Shown: one piece after another, positions 52,851 to 60,915 of the stretch
Numbering within the stretch: position 1 is the first letter of the stretch
Layout: every line of letters starts with the position of its first letter
Source: G963666705 sp963666705
GTDB taxonomy: Bacteria; Pseudomonadota; Alphaproteobacteria; CADEGL01
NCBI GenBank assembly: GCA_963666705.2
Contig: CAXXKO010000001.1
Span: forward strand, 806,001-870,000
Direction of reading: 5' to 3'
Length of the DNA stretch: 64,000 bases
Notes under the pieces: model-generated
Seen by the model: only the letters and a program-made list of their open reading frames with translations
What the model was told of the DNA's origin: nothing
Databases searched by the model: none
Made by a program: the position numbers and the translations under genes

Positions 52851-53421
52851 TCAGAACCCATGCGCCCATTTCCTCAGACCGATGGACATGATCTTCCACG
52901 GCTGGTCGATGAGCTTGTTCCAGGCTTGGCAACAGATGGCGACGATATCGTCGTATGACTTGAAGATCCGGTTGGACAGCCAGTTGTCGCGCATGAACTG
53001 CCAAATGTTCTCCACGGGGTTCAGCTCGGGCGCCCTCGGCGGCAAGGGCAGCAGCGTGATGTTGGCCGGGACTTCGAGCTTGCCGGTGGTGTGCCATCCG
53101 GCCCGATCGAGGATGAGCACGGCGTGGGCGCCCGACGCCACCTGGGACGAGATTTCATCGAGGTGCCATTGCATGGCCTTGGTGTTGCAGCGGGGCAGGA
53201 CGAGGCCCGCGCCGACGCCGCGTTGGGGACAGATGGCGCCAAAGATATAGGCCGACTTCGTACGTTGGTCCTTGGCCGCCGTGGGCCGGCTGCCGCGTCT
53301 CGCCCAGCGCCGCGTGAGCTTGGTTTTCTGGCCGACCCGGGCCTCGTCCTGCCACCAGATCTCTATGGCGGTGTCGGCTGGAAGGCCGGTGCGGATCTCT
53401 TCCAGCTCGGCCGCGAAGTTT
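52851..53421 (-). CDS. IS630 transposase, catalytic part in -1 frame
   Basis: Reads NFAAELEEIRTGLP after the A7 slip, then IEIWWQDEARVGQ (Asp), AVLILDRAGWHT (Asp) and PPRAPELNPVENIWQFMRD (Glu), a full DDE triad. No own start codon is needed if made by -1 frameshift from the upstream frame; an internal start would lose the first Asp. Product about 360 residues in total, as expected for the family. Confidence 0.82.
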
Positions 53422-53911
53422 TTTTAAAATCCTCGACCGCGAACTCGTTCTGCCCCTTGTGCCGCGGCCGCGCCGATATCTTGCTGAACCCCAGCGCCCG
53501 CAGCTCGCGGCCTACGCTCGACTCCTCAAGCGAGATGCCAAACTCCTCGAATATCCAAAGCGCCAAGTCCTTCCGGCGCCAGCGCACAACGCCGTGGATC
53601 GCCGGGATCGGCCCGTCCTCGACGAGCCGGGCAAGAGCCTGGCGTTGCGCATCGTCGAGCTTGCGCGGCTTGCCCGTCGCCTTGCCGTCAATCAGACCAT
53701 CCGGCCCTTTGGCGTTGAACCGAAGAACCCAGTCGCGGATGACTTGAAGCCCGACATCGCCGAGCCGAGCCGCGTCCGTACGCCGGCCCCCATCGTAGAT
53801 CACCGCCAGCGCAAGAAGACGCCGGCTCTGGCCCGCATCCTTCGATGCCTTGGCCAATCGACGCAAACGCGGACCATCAAAATCCGCGCGTAACGAAACC
53901 GCTCTGCTCAT
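53363..53911 (-). CDS. IS630 transposase, N-terminal frame
   Basis: 182 residues in the zero frame. The HTH_29/32 region (RRLLALAVIYDGGRRTDAARL, GLQVIRDWVLRFNAKGPDGL) and WRRKDLALWIFEEFGISLEE are the DNA-binding half. The frame shifts at a run of seven A on the coding strand (53419-53425): the zero frame continues briefly (KKTSRPSWKR) to a stop, while the -1 frame gives the catalytic half. Programmed -1 frameshifting at A-runs is known in IS630 elements. Confidence 0.85.
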   Translation of the reverse strand: MSRAVSLRADFDGPRLRRLAKASKDAGQSRRLLALAVIYDGGRRTDAARLGDVGLQVIRDWVLRFNAKGPDGLIDGKATGKPRKLDDAQRQALARLVEDGPIPAIHGVVRWRRKDLALWIFEEFGISLEESSVGRELRALGFSKISARPRHKGQNEFAVEDFKKTSRPSWKRSAPAFQPTPP

Positions 53912-54021
53912 GGCGAACCTCCAAAGCCGTTCGCCTCATTGATTCAGACTTTTGACCGATTGGGAATCCCCTAAACGAGTCTCATTCAATGCCCGATGGT
54001 ATTACCACCCGCGATCCGCCG

Positions 54022-54288
54022 TTATGTGGTGGAGGCGCCGGCGGCCGGCGCCCCGCGGAGGAGGCCTTCGGTGCTGAGGTCTTCGTCCAGCTCCGGCCAA
54101 TGAATGCCGTAACCGCCGCCGGCAACTTCCCAACGGGCGAGTTGCGCGGGCGCCGCACGAGCGAGTCGCGGGTACCACGCGAGCGGCACGCTAATCGTGC
54201 GCCCATCCATCAGATCGACACTCAGCGAGTCTTCACCAATTCTTACGTCCCTTACGCGCTCATCGGCGCTGATCGCCAAAATACCCAT
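54022..54288 (-). CDS. DUF2442-family small protein, pair 2
   Basis: 88 residues: VRDVRIGEDSLSVDLMDGRT, ISVPLAWYPRL, then WEVAGGGYGIHWPELDEDL, a textbook DUF2442 pattern and closer to the family consensus than the copy at 51070. Its start overlaps the end of the DUF4160 gene by 29 nt. Order DUF4160-DUF2442 is the same as in pair 1, but on the opposite strand. Confidence 0.85.
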   Translation of the reverse strand: MGILAISADERVRDVRIGEDSLSVDLMDGRTISVPLAWYPRLARAAPAQLARWEVAGGGYGIHWPELDEDLSTEGLLRGAPAAGASTT

Positions 54289-54505
54289 GCCACGCCTCCA
54301 CCAGGGAATCTTGGTGTTCGCTCACCACGTCATGCAACGTCCCAAGCTCTCGCGACGTGAAGCCGAAGTTACGCGCAAGGGCCACGGGTTGTAGCCAAAA
54401 CTTCGCCGACGAAGACCCATGATCGACGTGAACGTGGGGTGGCTCATTCGGCTCGTGACTGTAGAAGTAGAACCTATTGCCTTTCCATCGTAGCACCGTC
54501 GGCAT
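54260..54505 (-). CDS. DUF4160-family small protein, pair 2
   Basis: 81 residues starting MPTVLRWKGNRFYFYSHE, followed by NEPPHVHVDH and AKFWLQPVALARNFGFTSRE. The EPPHVHV segment corresponds to EPPHFHA of the first pair. The frame is open upstream, but MPTVLR is the usual family start. Low similarity between the two DUF4160 copies argues for separate acquisition, not recent duplication. Confidence 0.85.
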   Translation of the reverse strand: MPTVLRWKGNRFYFYSHEPNEPPHVHVDHGSSSAKFWLQPVALARNFGFTSRELGTLHDVVSEHQDSLVEAWHGYFGDQRR

Positions 54506-54721
54506 CGACCACGCGACCAAGGGCTTGTGGCATCGAACATTACCCATACATGTTAGCATAGTGGTGGATACCTGGGAAATTGGCGCGCGGCCCTCGAGAA
54601 TGAGTACCAATCCGTGGCCTGCAAGCCCGTAGGCCCGGCCCAGCCGGGTGGAAACATTGGCGACCGCGTTTATGTTAGGAGACGATCCGGCCAAGCGCCG
54701 CGGTGAGGGGGAGAGAGACAC

Positions 54722-55435
54722 GTGACCGAGGAGATCTTTCGGAGCGATTCCTACCAGAGGGCCTGCGAGGCGTGGGTGACGGCCGTCGAGGCGGGTGGCG
54801 GCATCCGGCTCGACCGCACGGTGTTCTACCCCGAGGGCGGCGGCCAGCCCGGCGACACCGGCGTCCTGCGCGCGGCCGACGGGCGCGAAGTGCGCATCAC
54901 CGATACCAGGAAACACGGTGAGGGCGGCGAGCTCCTGCACCTGCCCGAGGACGGGGCGCCGGCACTCGCGGTCGGCGACGCGGTCACCTGCGAGATCGAT
55001 TGGGAGCGGCGCCACCGCTTCATGCGCATCCATACCTGCATGCACCTCCTGTGCTCGCTCATCGAGGGCGACGTGACCGGCGGGGCCTTGGGCGACGGCA
55101 AGGCCCGGCTCGACTTCAACCTGCCCGAGGTCAAGCTCGACAAGGAGCACCTGACCGCCGCGCTCAACCGGCTGATCGAGGAGGATCACCCCCTTGCGGC
55201 GCGCTGGATCACCGAGGCGGAGCTCGCGGCCAACCCCGGCCTCGTGCGCACCATGTCCGTGAAGCCGCCCATGGGTCAGGGCAGGATCCGGCTCATGGAT
55301 ATCGCCGGCGTGGACCTTCAGCCCTGCGGCGGCACCCACGTGGCGCGGACGGGCGAGATCGGCCCCGTGCGTATCGGCAAGATCGAGAACAAGGGCCGCC
55401 AGAACCGGCGCGTCAACATCGCCTTCGTCGAATAG
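54722..55435 (+). CDS. alaX: Alanyl-tRNA editing protein AlaX
   Basis: A 237-residue free-standing editing domain that hydrolyses Ser- or Gly-tRNA(Ala). Zinc ligands: H104 and H108 in HTCMH, C202 and H206 in CGGTH. FYPEGGGQPGDTG is the conserved N-terminal barrel motif. The GTG start is preceded by GAGGGGGAGAGAG. Type-II-like length (N-terminal barrel plus editing domain). It is transcribed away from the second DUF pair. Confidence 0.93.
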   Translation: MTEEIFRSDSYQRACEAWVTAVEAGGGIRLDRTVFYPEGGGQPGDTGVLRAADGREVRITDTRKHGEGGELLHLPEDGAPALAVGDAVTCEIDWERRHRFMRIHTCMHLLCSLIEGDVTGGALGDGKARLDFNLPEVKLDKEHLTAALNRLIEEDHPLAARWITEAELAANPGLVRTMSVKPPMGQGRIRLMDIAGVDLQPCGGTHVARTGEIGPVRIGKIENKGRQNRRVNIAFVE

Positions 55436-55529
55436 GGGCGGCGACGGACCTTGCCGCCGCCCCGGACGGCCCGGCCCGCCCATCGTCGGAGCGGCTTCAA
55501 TCGCTGGCTTGTTTCACCGCGGCTCGGCA

Positions 55530-55982
55530 TTACGCCCCGTCCAGGCAAGAGAGCGTGTTGAAGAGGGTGTTTTCGGCCCCCTCGATGAGCCTGGCCAGCC
55601 CGGACACTTGGCCTCGCGGCGGATCGAATCCGCCGTCGGCGACACTGAAACTCAACATGGCCTCGTCCCCCACCACGACGTAGAGCGTCCTGGTCCCGCG
55701 AGGCTCGGTTGTGGCGATGTCCCGGACGACAGGGTCCGCCCGGCCTTCGTGTCGCACCTCGACACTGAGATGCCCCGCGCCGAAGAGGGCGAAGGGAATC
55801 CGTCTCGGCGTGCCGTGGGTCGCCGCGCCTTCCCAGAAGACCTCGACCGCCGCGCCCCCGTCGTCGTCGGCCACGGTCATCAGCTTGATGTGGGCCGCGC
55901 TGCCGGCGGCGAACGTCGCGGCGATCGCCCACATTCGCCGCCCGATGCCGCGCGACCGCGCCGCTGGCGAGCTGGCGGGCAT
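55530..55982 (-). CDS. Small exported protein of unknown function
   Basis: 150 residues. The N-terminus RRMWAIAATFAAGSAAHIK is a possible signal or anchor, followed by a beta-rich region: AAVEVFWEGAATHG, HLSVEVRHEG, RTLYVVVGDEAMLSFSV. No family recognised. It lies 11 nt after the A1 membrane gene and is the last member of the minus-strand array, so may belong to the same system. Start could also be the internal ATG of RRMWA. Confidence 0.5.
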   Translation of the reverse strand: MPASSPAARSRGIGRRMWAIAATFAAGSAAHIKLMTVADDDGGAAVEVFWEGAATHGTPRRIPFALFGAGHLSVEVRHEGRADPVVRDIATTEPRGTRTLYVVVGDEAMLSFSVADGGFDPPRGQVSGLARLIEGAENTLFNTLSCLDGA

Positions 55983-55993
55983 GGCTGGTTCGG

Positions 55994-56782
55994 CTATCGG
56001 CCGAACAAAGCGCGGAGCGGGGTTTCATTGACCAGGATGTAGAGGATCACCGGGGCCGCCACCGCGAAGATGCTCGCGTAGAGGCCACCCATCGAGATGG
56101 TGCGCAACATGTTCCGTTCGCGCCAAACCGCCAGCAGGTATCCGGCGGCGGCCCCAAAGGTGAACGCCACCAACAAGCACGCGAATACGAACTCGCCCAG
56201 ACCGCCGCCCGGCTCGCGGTGTGGAAAACCCGGCACCTGGGCATCGACGAAGCCCGCCGGGCGCGGCATGCCCGCCCTCTTGTACCAGATCGGCAAAGGC
56301 CCCTCGCGCGACCATTTGCCGCCCACGAAGGCGATCGCGCGAACCGCCTCACAGGTTGGCCAGCCCCGGTCGAGCTCCGGCAGCCGAATCCGACGCCGGT
56401 GGACGTCGCCGCCGTCGATTCCGTGCCGTTCCGTAATGATGAGGGAGATGGCCCTCGTCGTGATGTTGTAGGGAAACCAGGCACCGAAAATCCAATCATA
56501 CACGGTCATGAAGATCACGTTGCCGACGCGCCGCCCGCGTTGCTCGTGGAAGTGCTGATAGCTCAGCGCCTGTGCGAACTCGTCGGTCATGCTGCCGTAG
56601 AGCGTCTGATGCACCGGGCCCTCGGGGCCCGCCTCGTGGCAGACGGGAAAGAAAGGCACGATGGGCTCGAACCCGATGACATATGCCACCGTCGCGATCG
56701 CCAAGAAACGGACCGCCACGCGCAAGGCGCGGCGGCGAACGCCAGCGGATTCCTCGGCAACCTTCGTTACTCGATCCTTCAA
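55994..56782 (-). CDS. Array membrane protein A1
   Basis: 262 residues with an N-terminal helix (VRFLAIATVAYVIGF), a large extracytoplasmic domain (about 45-205) and two C-terminal helices (FVFACLLVAFTFGAAAGYLL; LYASIFAVAAPVILYIL). Conserved in all four A proteins: EPIVPFFP.C, TDEF.QAL, WPTCEAVRAI, GGKWSREGP.PIWYK, GMPRP.GFVDA. Two cysteines (PVC and WPTC) are invariant and could form a disulfide. No known family recognised. Its start overlaps the B1 stop by ATGA. Confidence 0.8.
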   Translation of the reverse strand: MKDRVTKVAEESAGVRRRALRVAVRFLAIATVAYVIGFEPIVPFFPVCHEAGPEGPVHQTLYGSMTDEFAQALSYQHFHEQRGRRVGNVIFMTVYDWIFGAWFPYNITTRAISLIITERHGIDGGDVHRRRIRLPELDRGWPTCEAVRAIAFVGGKWSREGPLPIWYKRAGMPRPAGFVDAQVPGFPHREPGGGLGEFVFACLLVAFTFGAAAGYLLAVWRERNMLRTISMGGLYASIFAVAAPVILYILVNETPLRALFGR

Positions 56783-57519
56783 GGGGAGGCTTCCCGCTCC
56801 TTACCCGTCTTCGTGGGATCCGTCATGTTATCCCGCCAGTCCACCAGTTCCTCCGTGTCGACCCACTCGAACTTCTCGATTCTGGGCTTGCCATCGACGA
56901 TCTTGATGGTGGCGGTGAAACGCTGCTTCCAGCCGGCGCCGACATCGAACTGGCGCGCGCGCCCGGCTTCCTCCAAGGCAGCCGCCTGGCGCTCGTAGCC
57001 GTAGGAGTAAGAGTATCCATACTCGTCCCCCCCCAAAGTCGTACCTGTCGACCAGCCAGTGCTCGACCGCCCCTTGCACCACGATCTTGCCACCCTTGAA
57101 CGCCGCCTCGGCCGTCACGAAGGCGTTGACGCCGAGCTGCCCGAACGCGCGGGCGAAATCCGTGTCGCCGACAGTAAAATTCCGGACCAGAGAGCCTTTC
57201 CTGTAAGCGACTTGCCACCGGTCGTTCGTGGTCGCCATAACGTCGGTCTTGCCGTCTATCATCGCGAGAATGGCCTTGTAGAAGGGATTCGGCTCGCCGC
57301 TCGGGCTCATCCGCTCGACGAAGCTGCGCTCGACGCGGGCGCGGTTCGTGGCCTCGGCATCCCGGATCGGCGCGAGCTCGCGCGCCTGATCGCGCGTCAG
57401 CTCGAAGGTGCCGCCATTCCCCTTCAAGTAGTTCTCCATGAAGGCCGGCGCCCACTTGTAGCCGTCTTTGCGCCACTCCCTGGCGAACCGGTGGAACTGA
57501 CGGTCCGCGCTTTCCACGA
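56779..57519 (-). pseudogene. Array protein B1, 3' part (split by IS1595, frameshifted)
   Basis: Continues B1 beyond IS1595: SADRQFHRFAREWRKDGY, YLKGNGGTFELTRDQAREL, VERSFVERMSPSGEPN, FGQLGVNAFVTAEAAF and VEHWLVDRYDFGG. At a run of eight C (57027-57034) one extra base relative to B4 shifts the frame; the rest (EYGYSYSYGYERQ, GRARQFDVGAGWKQRF, IEKFEWVDTEELVDW) is intact in the other frame and ends in the A1 ATGA. Doubly broken, unless the C-run is a sequencing error. Confidence 0.8.
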
Positions 57520-58594
57520 CGTCCCTATCCGGTTAATGCAGGTAGCGACCGAGTGTTCTTTATATGTTCGCTCTAAGGGTGTACTGTTCCCGCCTCTGAG
57601 GATTGGTCGGGAGACAGGGCATGAGCGGCTTGTTGACGTTCCAAGAGCGCTACCGAGACGAGGAATCGTGCATCCTGGCCTTGGCGGATCGACGCTGGCC
57701 GTCTGGGTTTGCGTGCGCCCGCTGCGGGCACCGGCGGGGCTATCGGCACAAGGCGCGGGCGCGCGTCTTCGAATGCGCGGCTTGCGGTCGTCAAGAGTCG
57801 GTGACGGCGGGAACCATCTTCCACCGCACCCGCACACCGTTGCCCAAATGGTTCCTGGCGGCGTGGTTGATGGGGCGGGACAAGCGCGGGGTCTCGGCCC
57901 TGTTCCTGGCGCGCGAGCTGGGGCTTCGCTATGAGACCGCATGGCTGATGGCTCACAAGCTGCGCCATGGCTTGGCGGAGCGGCCGGATGCGTTGCTGGA
58001 CGGCATGGTCGAGGTCGATGAGAGCTACTACGGCGGGCGCGGCAAGCCCGAGAGCCGGGGCCGCGGGATGGCCAATGCCAACAAGAGCCTGCTCGTGCTG
58101 GCGGTGGAGAAGGTGGCGGTGGCGCCGGGCAAGGGGGTCGAGGGCAGCGGCTTCGTCGCCGGCCGGGCGCGGCTTGCCATCCTGCCCCGGGCCAATGCCG
58201 AGCAGCTCGGCGGCTTCGTGCGGGCCGCCGTGACGCCGGGCGCGCGCCTGCTGACCGACGATTTCAAGGGCTATGCCGGGCTCGGCGCCGTCTACCGGCA
58301 CCAGCCCACCGTCCAAGGCCAAGGCAAGAACGCCGAGACGCAGATGCCGATCATCCACGTCCTGTTCAGCAACCTCAAGACCTGGCTCAACGGCACCTAC
58401 CATGGCGTCAGCGCCAAGCACTTGCCGCGCTATGGCCGGGAATGGGCCTATCGCTTCAACCGCCGCCGGCGGATCGACGACCTCGGCGACTTCGTCCTGA
58501 GCCGCGCCATGGCCCGGCCAACCATCACATACCGCCAGTTGATCCACGGCTTGCAACCCCAGGGCGCACGACCTGCCTTAACCGGATAGGGACG
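57520..58594 (+). mobile_element. IS1595-family element inside B1
   Basis: 1,075 bp with terminal repeats CGTCCCTATCCGGTTAA at both ends and an 8-bp target duplication TTCCACGA (57512-57519 and 58595-58602), as expected for IS1595. Removing it and one TTCCACGA restores the B1 reading frame exactly (RQRAFVE-SADRQFH), so insertion was recent and simple. Confidence 0.93.
57621..58589 (+). CDS. IS1595-family transposase
   Basis: 322 residues. The N-terminal zinc ribbon (CARCGHRRGY, CAACGRQESVT) is followed by the DDE/ISXO2 domain: GMVEVDESYYGG (Asp-Glu), LLTDDFKGYAGL (Asp) and the H-N region VLFSNLKTWLNGTYHGVS. ATG 57621 has GGGAGACAGG upstream. The stop lies within the right terminal repeat. 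Intact. Confidence 0.93.
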   Translation: MSGLLTFQERYRDEESCILALADRRWPSGFACARCGHRRGYRHKARARVFECAACGRQESVTAGTIFHRTRTPLPKWFLAAWLMGRDKRGVSALFLARELGLRYETAWLMAHKLRHGLAERPDALLDGMVEVDESYYGGRGKPESRGRGMANANKSLLVLAVEKVAVAPGKGVEGSGFVAGRARLAILPRANAEQLGGFVRAAVTPGARLLTDDFKGYAGLGAVYRHQPTVQGQGKNAETQMPIIHVLFSNLKTWLNGTYHGVSAKHLPRYGREWAYRFNRRRRIDDLGDFVLSRAMARPTITYRQLIHGLQPQGARPALTG

Positions 58595-59272
58595 TTCCAC
58601 GAATGCCCGCTGCCTCTCCTCGGGCGTCATGCGCGCCCGCCTCTCGAATTCGGCCCGGGGCACGTCGTCCGTGGCCGGCGGCACCATGCGCTCGAACATG
58701 CCCTCGAGCCCATCCCGGGTCCGCCCGGTCGGCGGGGTGTCGCCGAGGCCGGTGCGCCCGGCCGCCTGCTCCCGCCGCAACTCGGCGAGGAGGATGTCGG
58801 CGCTCGGGTTGTCGGGTATCACGCGGCGGGCCACGGACGGCGTCCCCGGCCGGTTCCCAGTTTCGGGTGTCTCGGCCCCGCCCGTCTGCCCGCCCGCCAG
58901 CGCCCGCATGGCGTTGCCGAGGAGGGTGCCGGCCCCAGGCCCGAGGAAGCTCGGGGCGCCGCTCAGCGGGCGCCCGGCCGCGGGCGTCCCGGTCTCGCGC
59001 GCCCGCTTCTCCGCTTGGTCCCGCCGCAACTCGGCGAGGAGGGTGTCGGCGCTCGGGTTGTCGGGCATCACGCGACGGGCCACGGGCGGCGCCTCGGCCC
59101 CGCGCGCCAGCTTCTCCGCCAGCGCCCGCATGGCGTTGCCGAGGAGGGTGGGGGCGCCAGGCTCGAGGAAGCTCGGGGGGCCGAGTGGCGGGCGGGCGGG
59201 TGCCGGCGGCGCCAGCAACGTATTCATACTCTCGGCCGTCATCCGATCCCGCGCCGCTGCTTTGGCCGTCAT
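58595..59272 (-). pseudogene. Array protein B1, 5' part with Pro/Ala-rich repeats
   Basis: Starts MTAKAAARDRM in the A2 stop (ATGA) and runs 226 codons to the IS1595 target site. It is built of repeated blocks: PSFLEPGAPTLLGNAMRALA / PSFLGPGAGTLLGNAMRALA and PDNPSADTLLAELRRDQAEK / PDNPSADILLAELRREQAA, separated by Pro-rich linkers. The blocks are also present in B3. TPEERQRAFVE leads into the C-terminal domain on the other side of the IS. No signal peptide. Confidence 0.75.
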
Positions 59273-59988
59273 GTGCGAAAGACCGTGAAGGCGTCCCAGA
59301 CGATGAAGCCCATCTCGGCAAGCACGGCGTAGGAAGCGCCGCGCACGAGATAGCGCCCCATGCCGCGGCCCCGCCAGGTGGCCAGAAGGCAGCCGACGCC
59401 GAGCCCGAAGATCGAGGCCATGGCCAAATCGGCCAGCCTGCTCTCGTTGGGATCGAGCCACGGGTCGCCGTCTTCTCCACCCCGCACGGTGGCATCGACG
59501 AAACCCTCCGGGCGCGGCATGCCCGCCCTCTTGTACCAGATCGGCGACGGCCCCTCGCGCGACCACTTGCCACCCACGAAGGCGATCGCCCGCACCGCCT
59601 CGCAGGTCGGCCAATGCCGGTCGAACTCCGGCAGTCGGACCCGACGCTGGAAGACCTCCTTTTTGTCGAGTCCGTGGCGATCCCAAATGATGTAGGAGAT
59701 CGATCTCGTCGTGACGCTGTACGGATACCAGGCCCCGAAAACCCAATCAGGCACGGTCATGAAGATCACGTTGCCGACGCGCCGCCGACGATACTCGAGG
59801 AAGTACTGATAGTTCAGTGCCTGAGTGAACTCGTCAGTCATGTTGCCGTAAAGCCTATGACGCACAGGGCCCTCGGGGCCCGCCTGCCAGCAAACCGGAA
59901 AGAAGGGCACGATGGGCTCGTAGGCGACGACATAGAACACCGCCGCCATCGCCGCGAAGCGGACCGCCACGCGCCGGCGCGGCGGCAC
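59269..59988 (-). CDS. Array membrane protein A2 (N-terminus shifted)
   Basis: 239 residues from a GTG. FAAMAAVFYVVAYEPIVPFFPVC, WPTCEAVRAIAFVGGKW and SPIWYKRAGMPRP match the A family, but the C-terminal part differs (SRLADLAMASIFGLGVGCLL). The usual leader is found in another frame: an ATG at 60032, overlapping the B2 stop by ATGA, gives MRRNVAKPVDGFAN and then runs out of frame in GC-rich DNA near 59990. Either a 1-nt indel/sequencing error or a true switch to the GTG start. Confidence 0.7.
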   Translation of the reverse strand: MPPRRRVAVRFAAMAAVFYVVAYEPIVPFFPVCWQAGPEGPVRHRLYGNMTDEFTQALNYQYFLEYRRRRVGNVIFMTVPDWVFGAWYPYSVTTRSISYIIWDRHGLDKKEVFQRRVRLPEFDRHWPTCEAVRAIAFVGGKWSREGPSPIWYKRAGMPRPEGFVDATVRGGEDGDPWLDPNESRLADLAMASIFGLGVGCLLATWRGRGMGRYLVRGASYAVLAEMGFIVWDAFTVFRT

Positions 59989-60028
59989 ATATTGGCGAAC
60001 CCATCGACGGGCTTCGCCACATTTCTCC

Positions 60029-60157
60029 TCATGGGGCCTTGCCAGTCTTGTCGGGGTCCGTCTTGTTATCCCGCCAGTCCACCGGCCCGTCAGTGTCCGC
60101 CCAGTGGAATTCCTCGATCGTGGGCCGGCCGCCCTCGATCACGATGATGGCCATCAT
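60029..60157 (-). pseudogene. Array protein B2, 42-codon remnant
   Basis: Starts MMAIIVIEGGRPTIEEFHWA in the A3 stop (ATGA overlap) and ends VDWRDNKTDPDKTGKAP, overlapping the A2 start. This equals the last 40 residues of B3 (AIIVIEDGRPTIEEFHWADT). The start codon and the C-terminus remain while about 430 codons in between are gone. The frame linking A3 to A2 has been kept. Confidence 0.7.
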
Positions 60158-60915
60158 TGGAGACCCATCGTCAAGAAGTTGCCGATGCCCGCGACGAACG
60201 CGGCCGCAGTCCAGAACCCACCCCAGAATAGGAGGAGCCGCGCCATGTCCCGACCCCGCCAAGTGGCGATCAGGCAGCCCATGGCGAGCCCGAACGCAAG
60301 GGCCACTCCCAGGTCCACCAGGAAGATTCCCCCACGATCGGGCCAGGGCTCACCGCGTGTCAGAGCTGGCACCTGGGCATCGACGAAGCCCTCCGGACGC
60401 GGCATGCCCGCCTTTTTGTACCAGATCGGTGACGGCCCCTCACGCCACCACTCGCCGCCTTCCAGTATGATCGCCCGCACCGCCCCACAGGTGGGCCAGT
60501 GCCTTTCAAACCCCGGCAGGCGGACGCTGCGTCTGAATACCTCATCCCTATCAAGTCCATGGCGCTCCGACACTATGCGCCAAACCGCCGCCGTCGTGAT
60601 CCTGCTGGGATACCAGAACCCGAACATCCACTCGCGCACCGGCATGAGTATCACGCCTCCGACATGGCGGCGATGCTCCGGATATTGGTGGAAACGCAAT
60701 GCCTGCGCGAACTCATCCGTAACTGTGTCATAGAGGGTGTGACGCACTGGGCCTTCGAGGCCTGCCTCCCAGCAGACCGGGAAGAGAGGCACGATTGGCT
60801 CGTAGGAGATGACGTAGGCCACCGCCGCCATGACGGCGAAGCGCGCCAGCACACGCAGAGCGCGGTCGCGATCTCCAGTGGACACCTCGGCGGTCTTCGT
60901 GACTCCATCCCTCAT
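60154..60915 (-). CDS. Array membrane protein A3
   Basis: 253 residues, same plan as A1: leader MRDGVTKTAEVSTGDRDR, helix FAVMAAVAYVISYEPIVPLF, extracytoplasmic domain with PVC, TDEFAQALRFHQYPEHRRH, WPTCGAVRAIILEGGEWWREG and SPIWYKKAGMPRPEGFVDAQ, then two helices (LGVALAFGLAMGCLIATW; LLLFWGGFWTAAAFVAGI). ATGA overlaps on both sides (B3 upstream, B2 remnant downstream). Confidence 0.8.
   Translation of the reverse strand: MRDGVTKTAEVSTGDRDRALRVLARFAVMAAVAYVISYEPIVPLFPVCWEAGLEGPVRHTLYDTVTDEFAQALRFHQYPEHRRHVGGVILMPVREWMFGFWYPSRITTAAVWRIVSERHGLDRDEVFRRSVRLPGFERHWPTCGAVRAIILEGGEWWREGPSPIWYKKAGMPRPEGFVDAQVPALTRGEPWPDRGGIFLVDLGVALAFGLAMGCLIATWRGRDMARLLLFWGGFWTAAAFVAGIGNFLTMGLQ

Larger units (their letters stand above)
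52835..54001 (-). mobile_element. IS630-family element
   Basis: Imperfect terminal repeats TACCAACGAGCATT-AAT (left) and TACCATCGGGCATTGAAT (right, read inward) enclose two overlapping minus-strand frames of an IS630 transposase. TTA occurs just outside both ends, compatible with TA targeting. It separates the IS4 element from the second DUF2442/DUF4160 pair. Confidence 0.75.
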
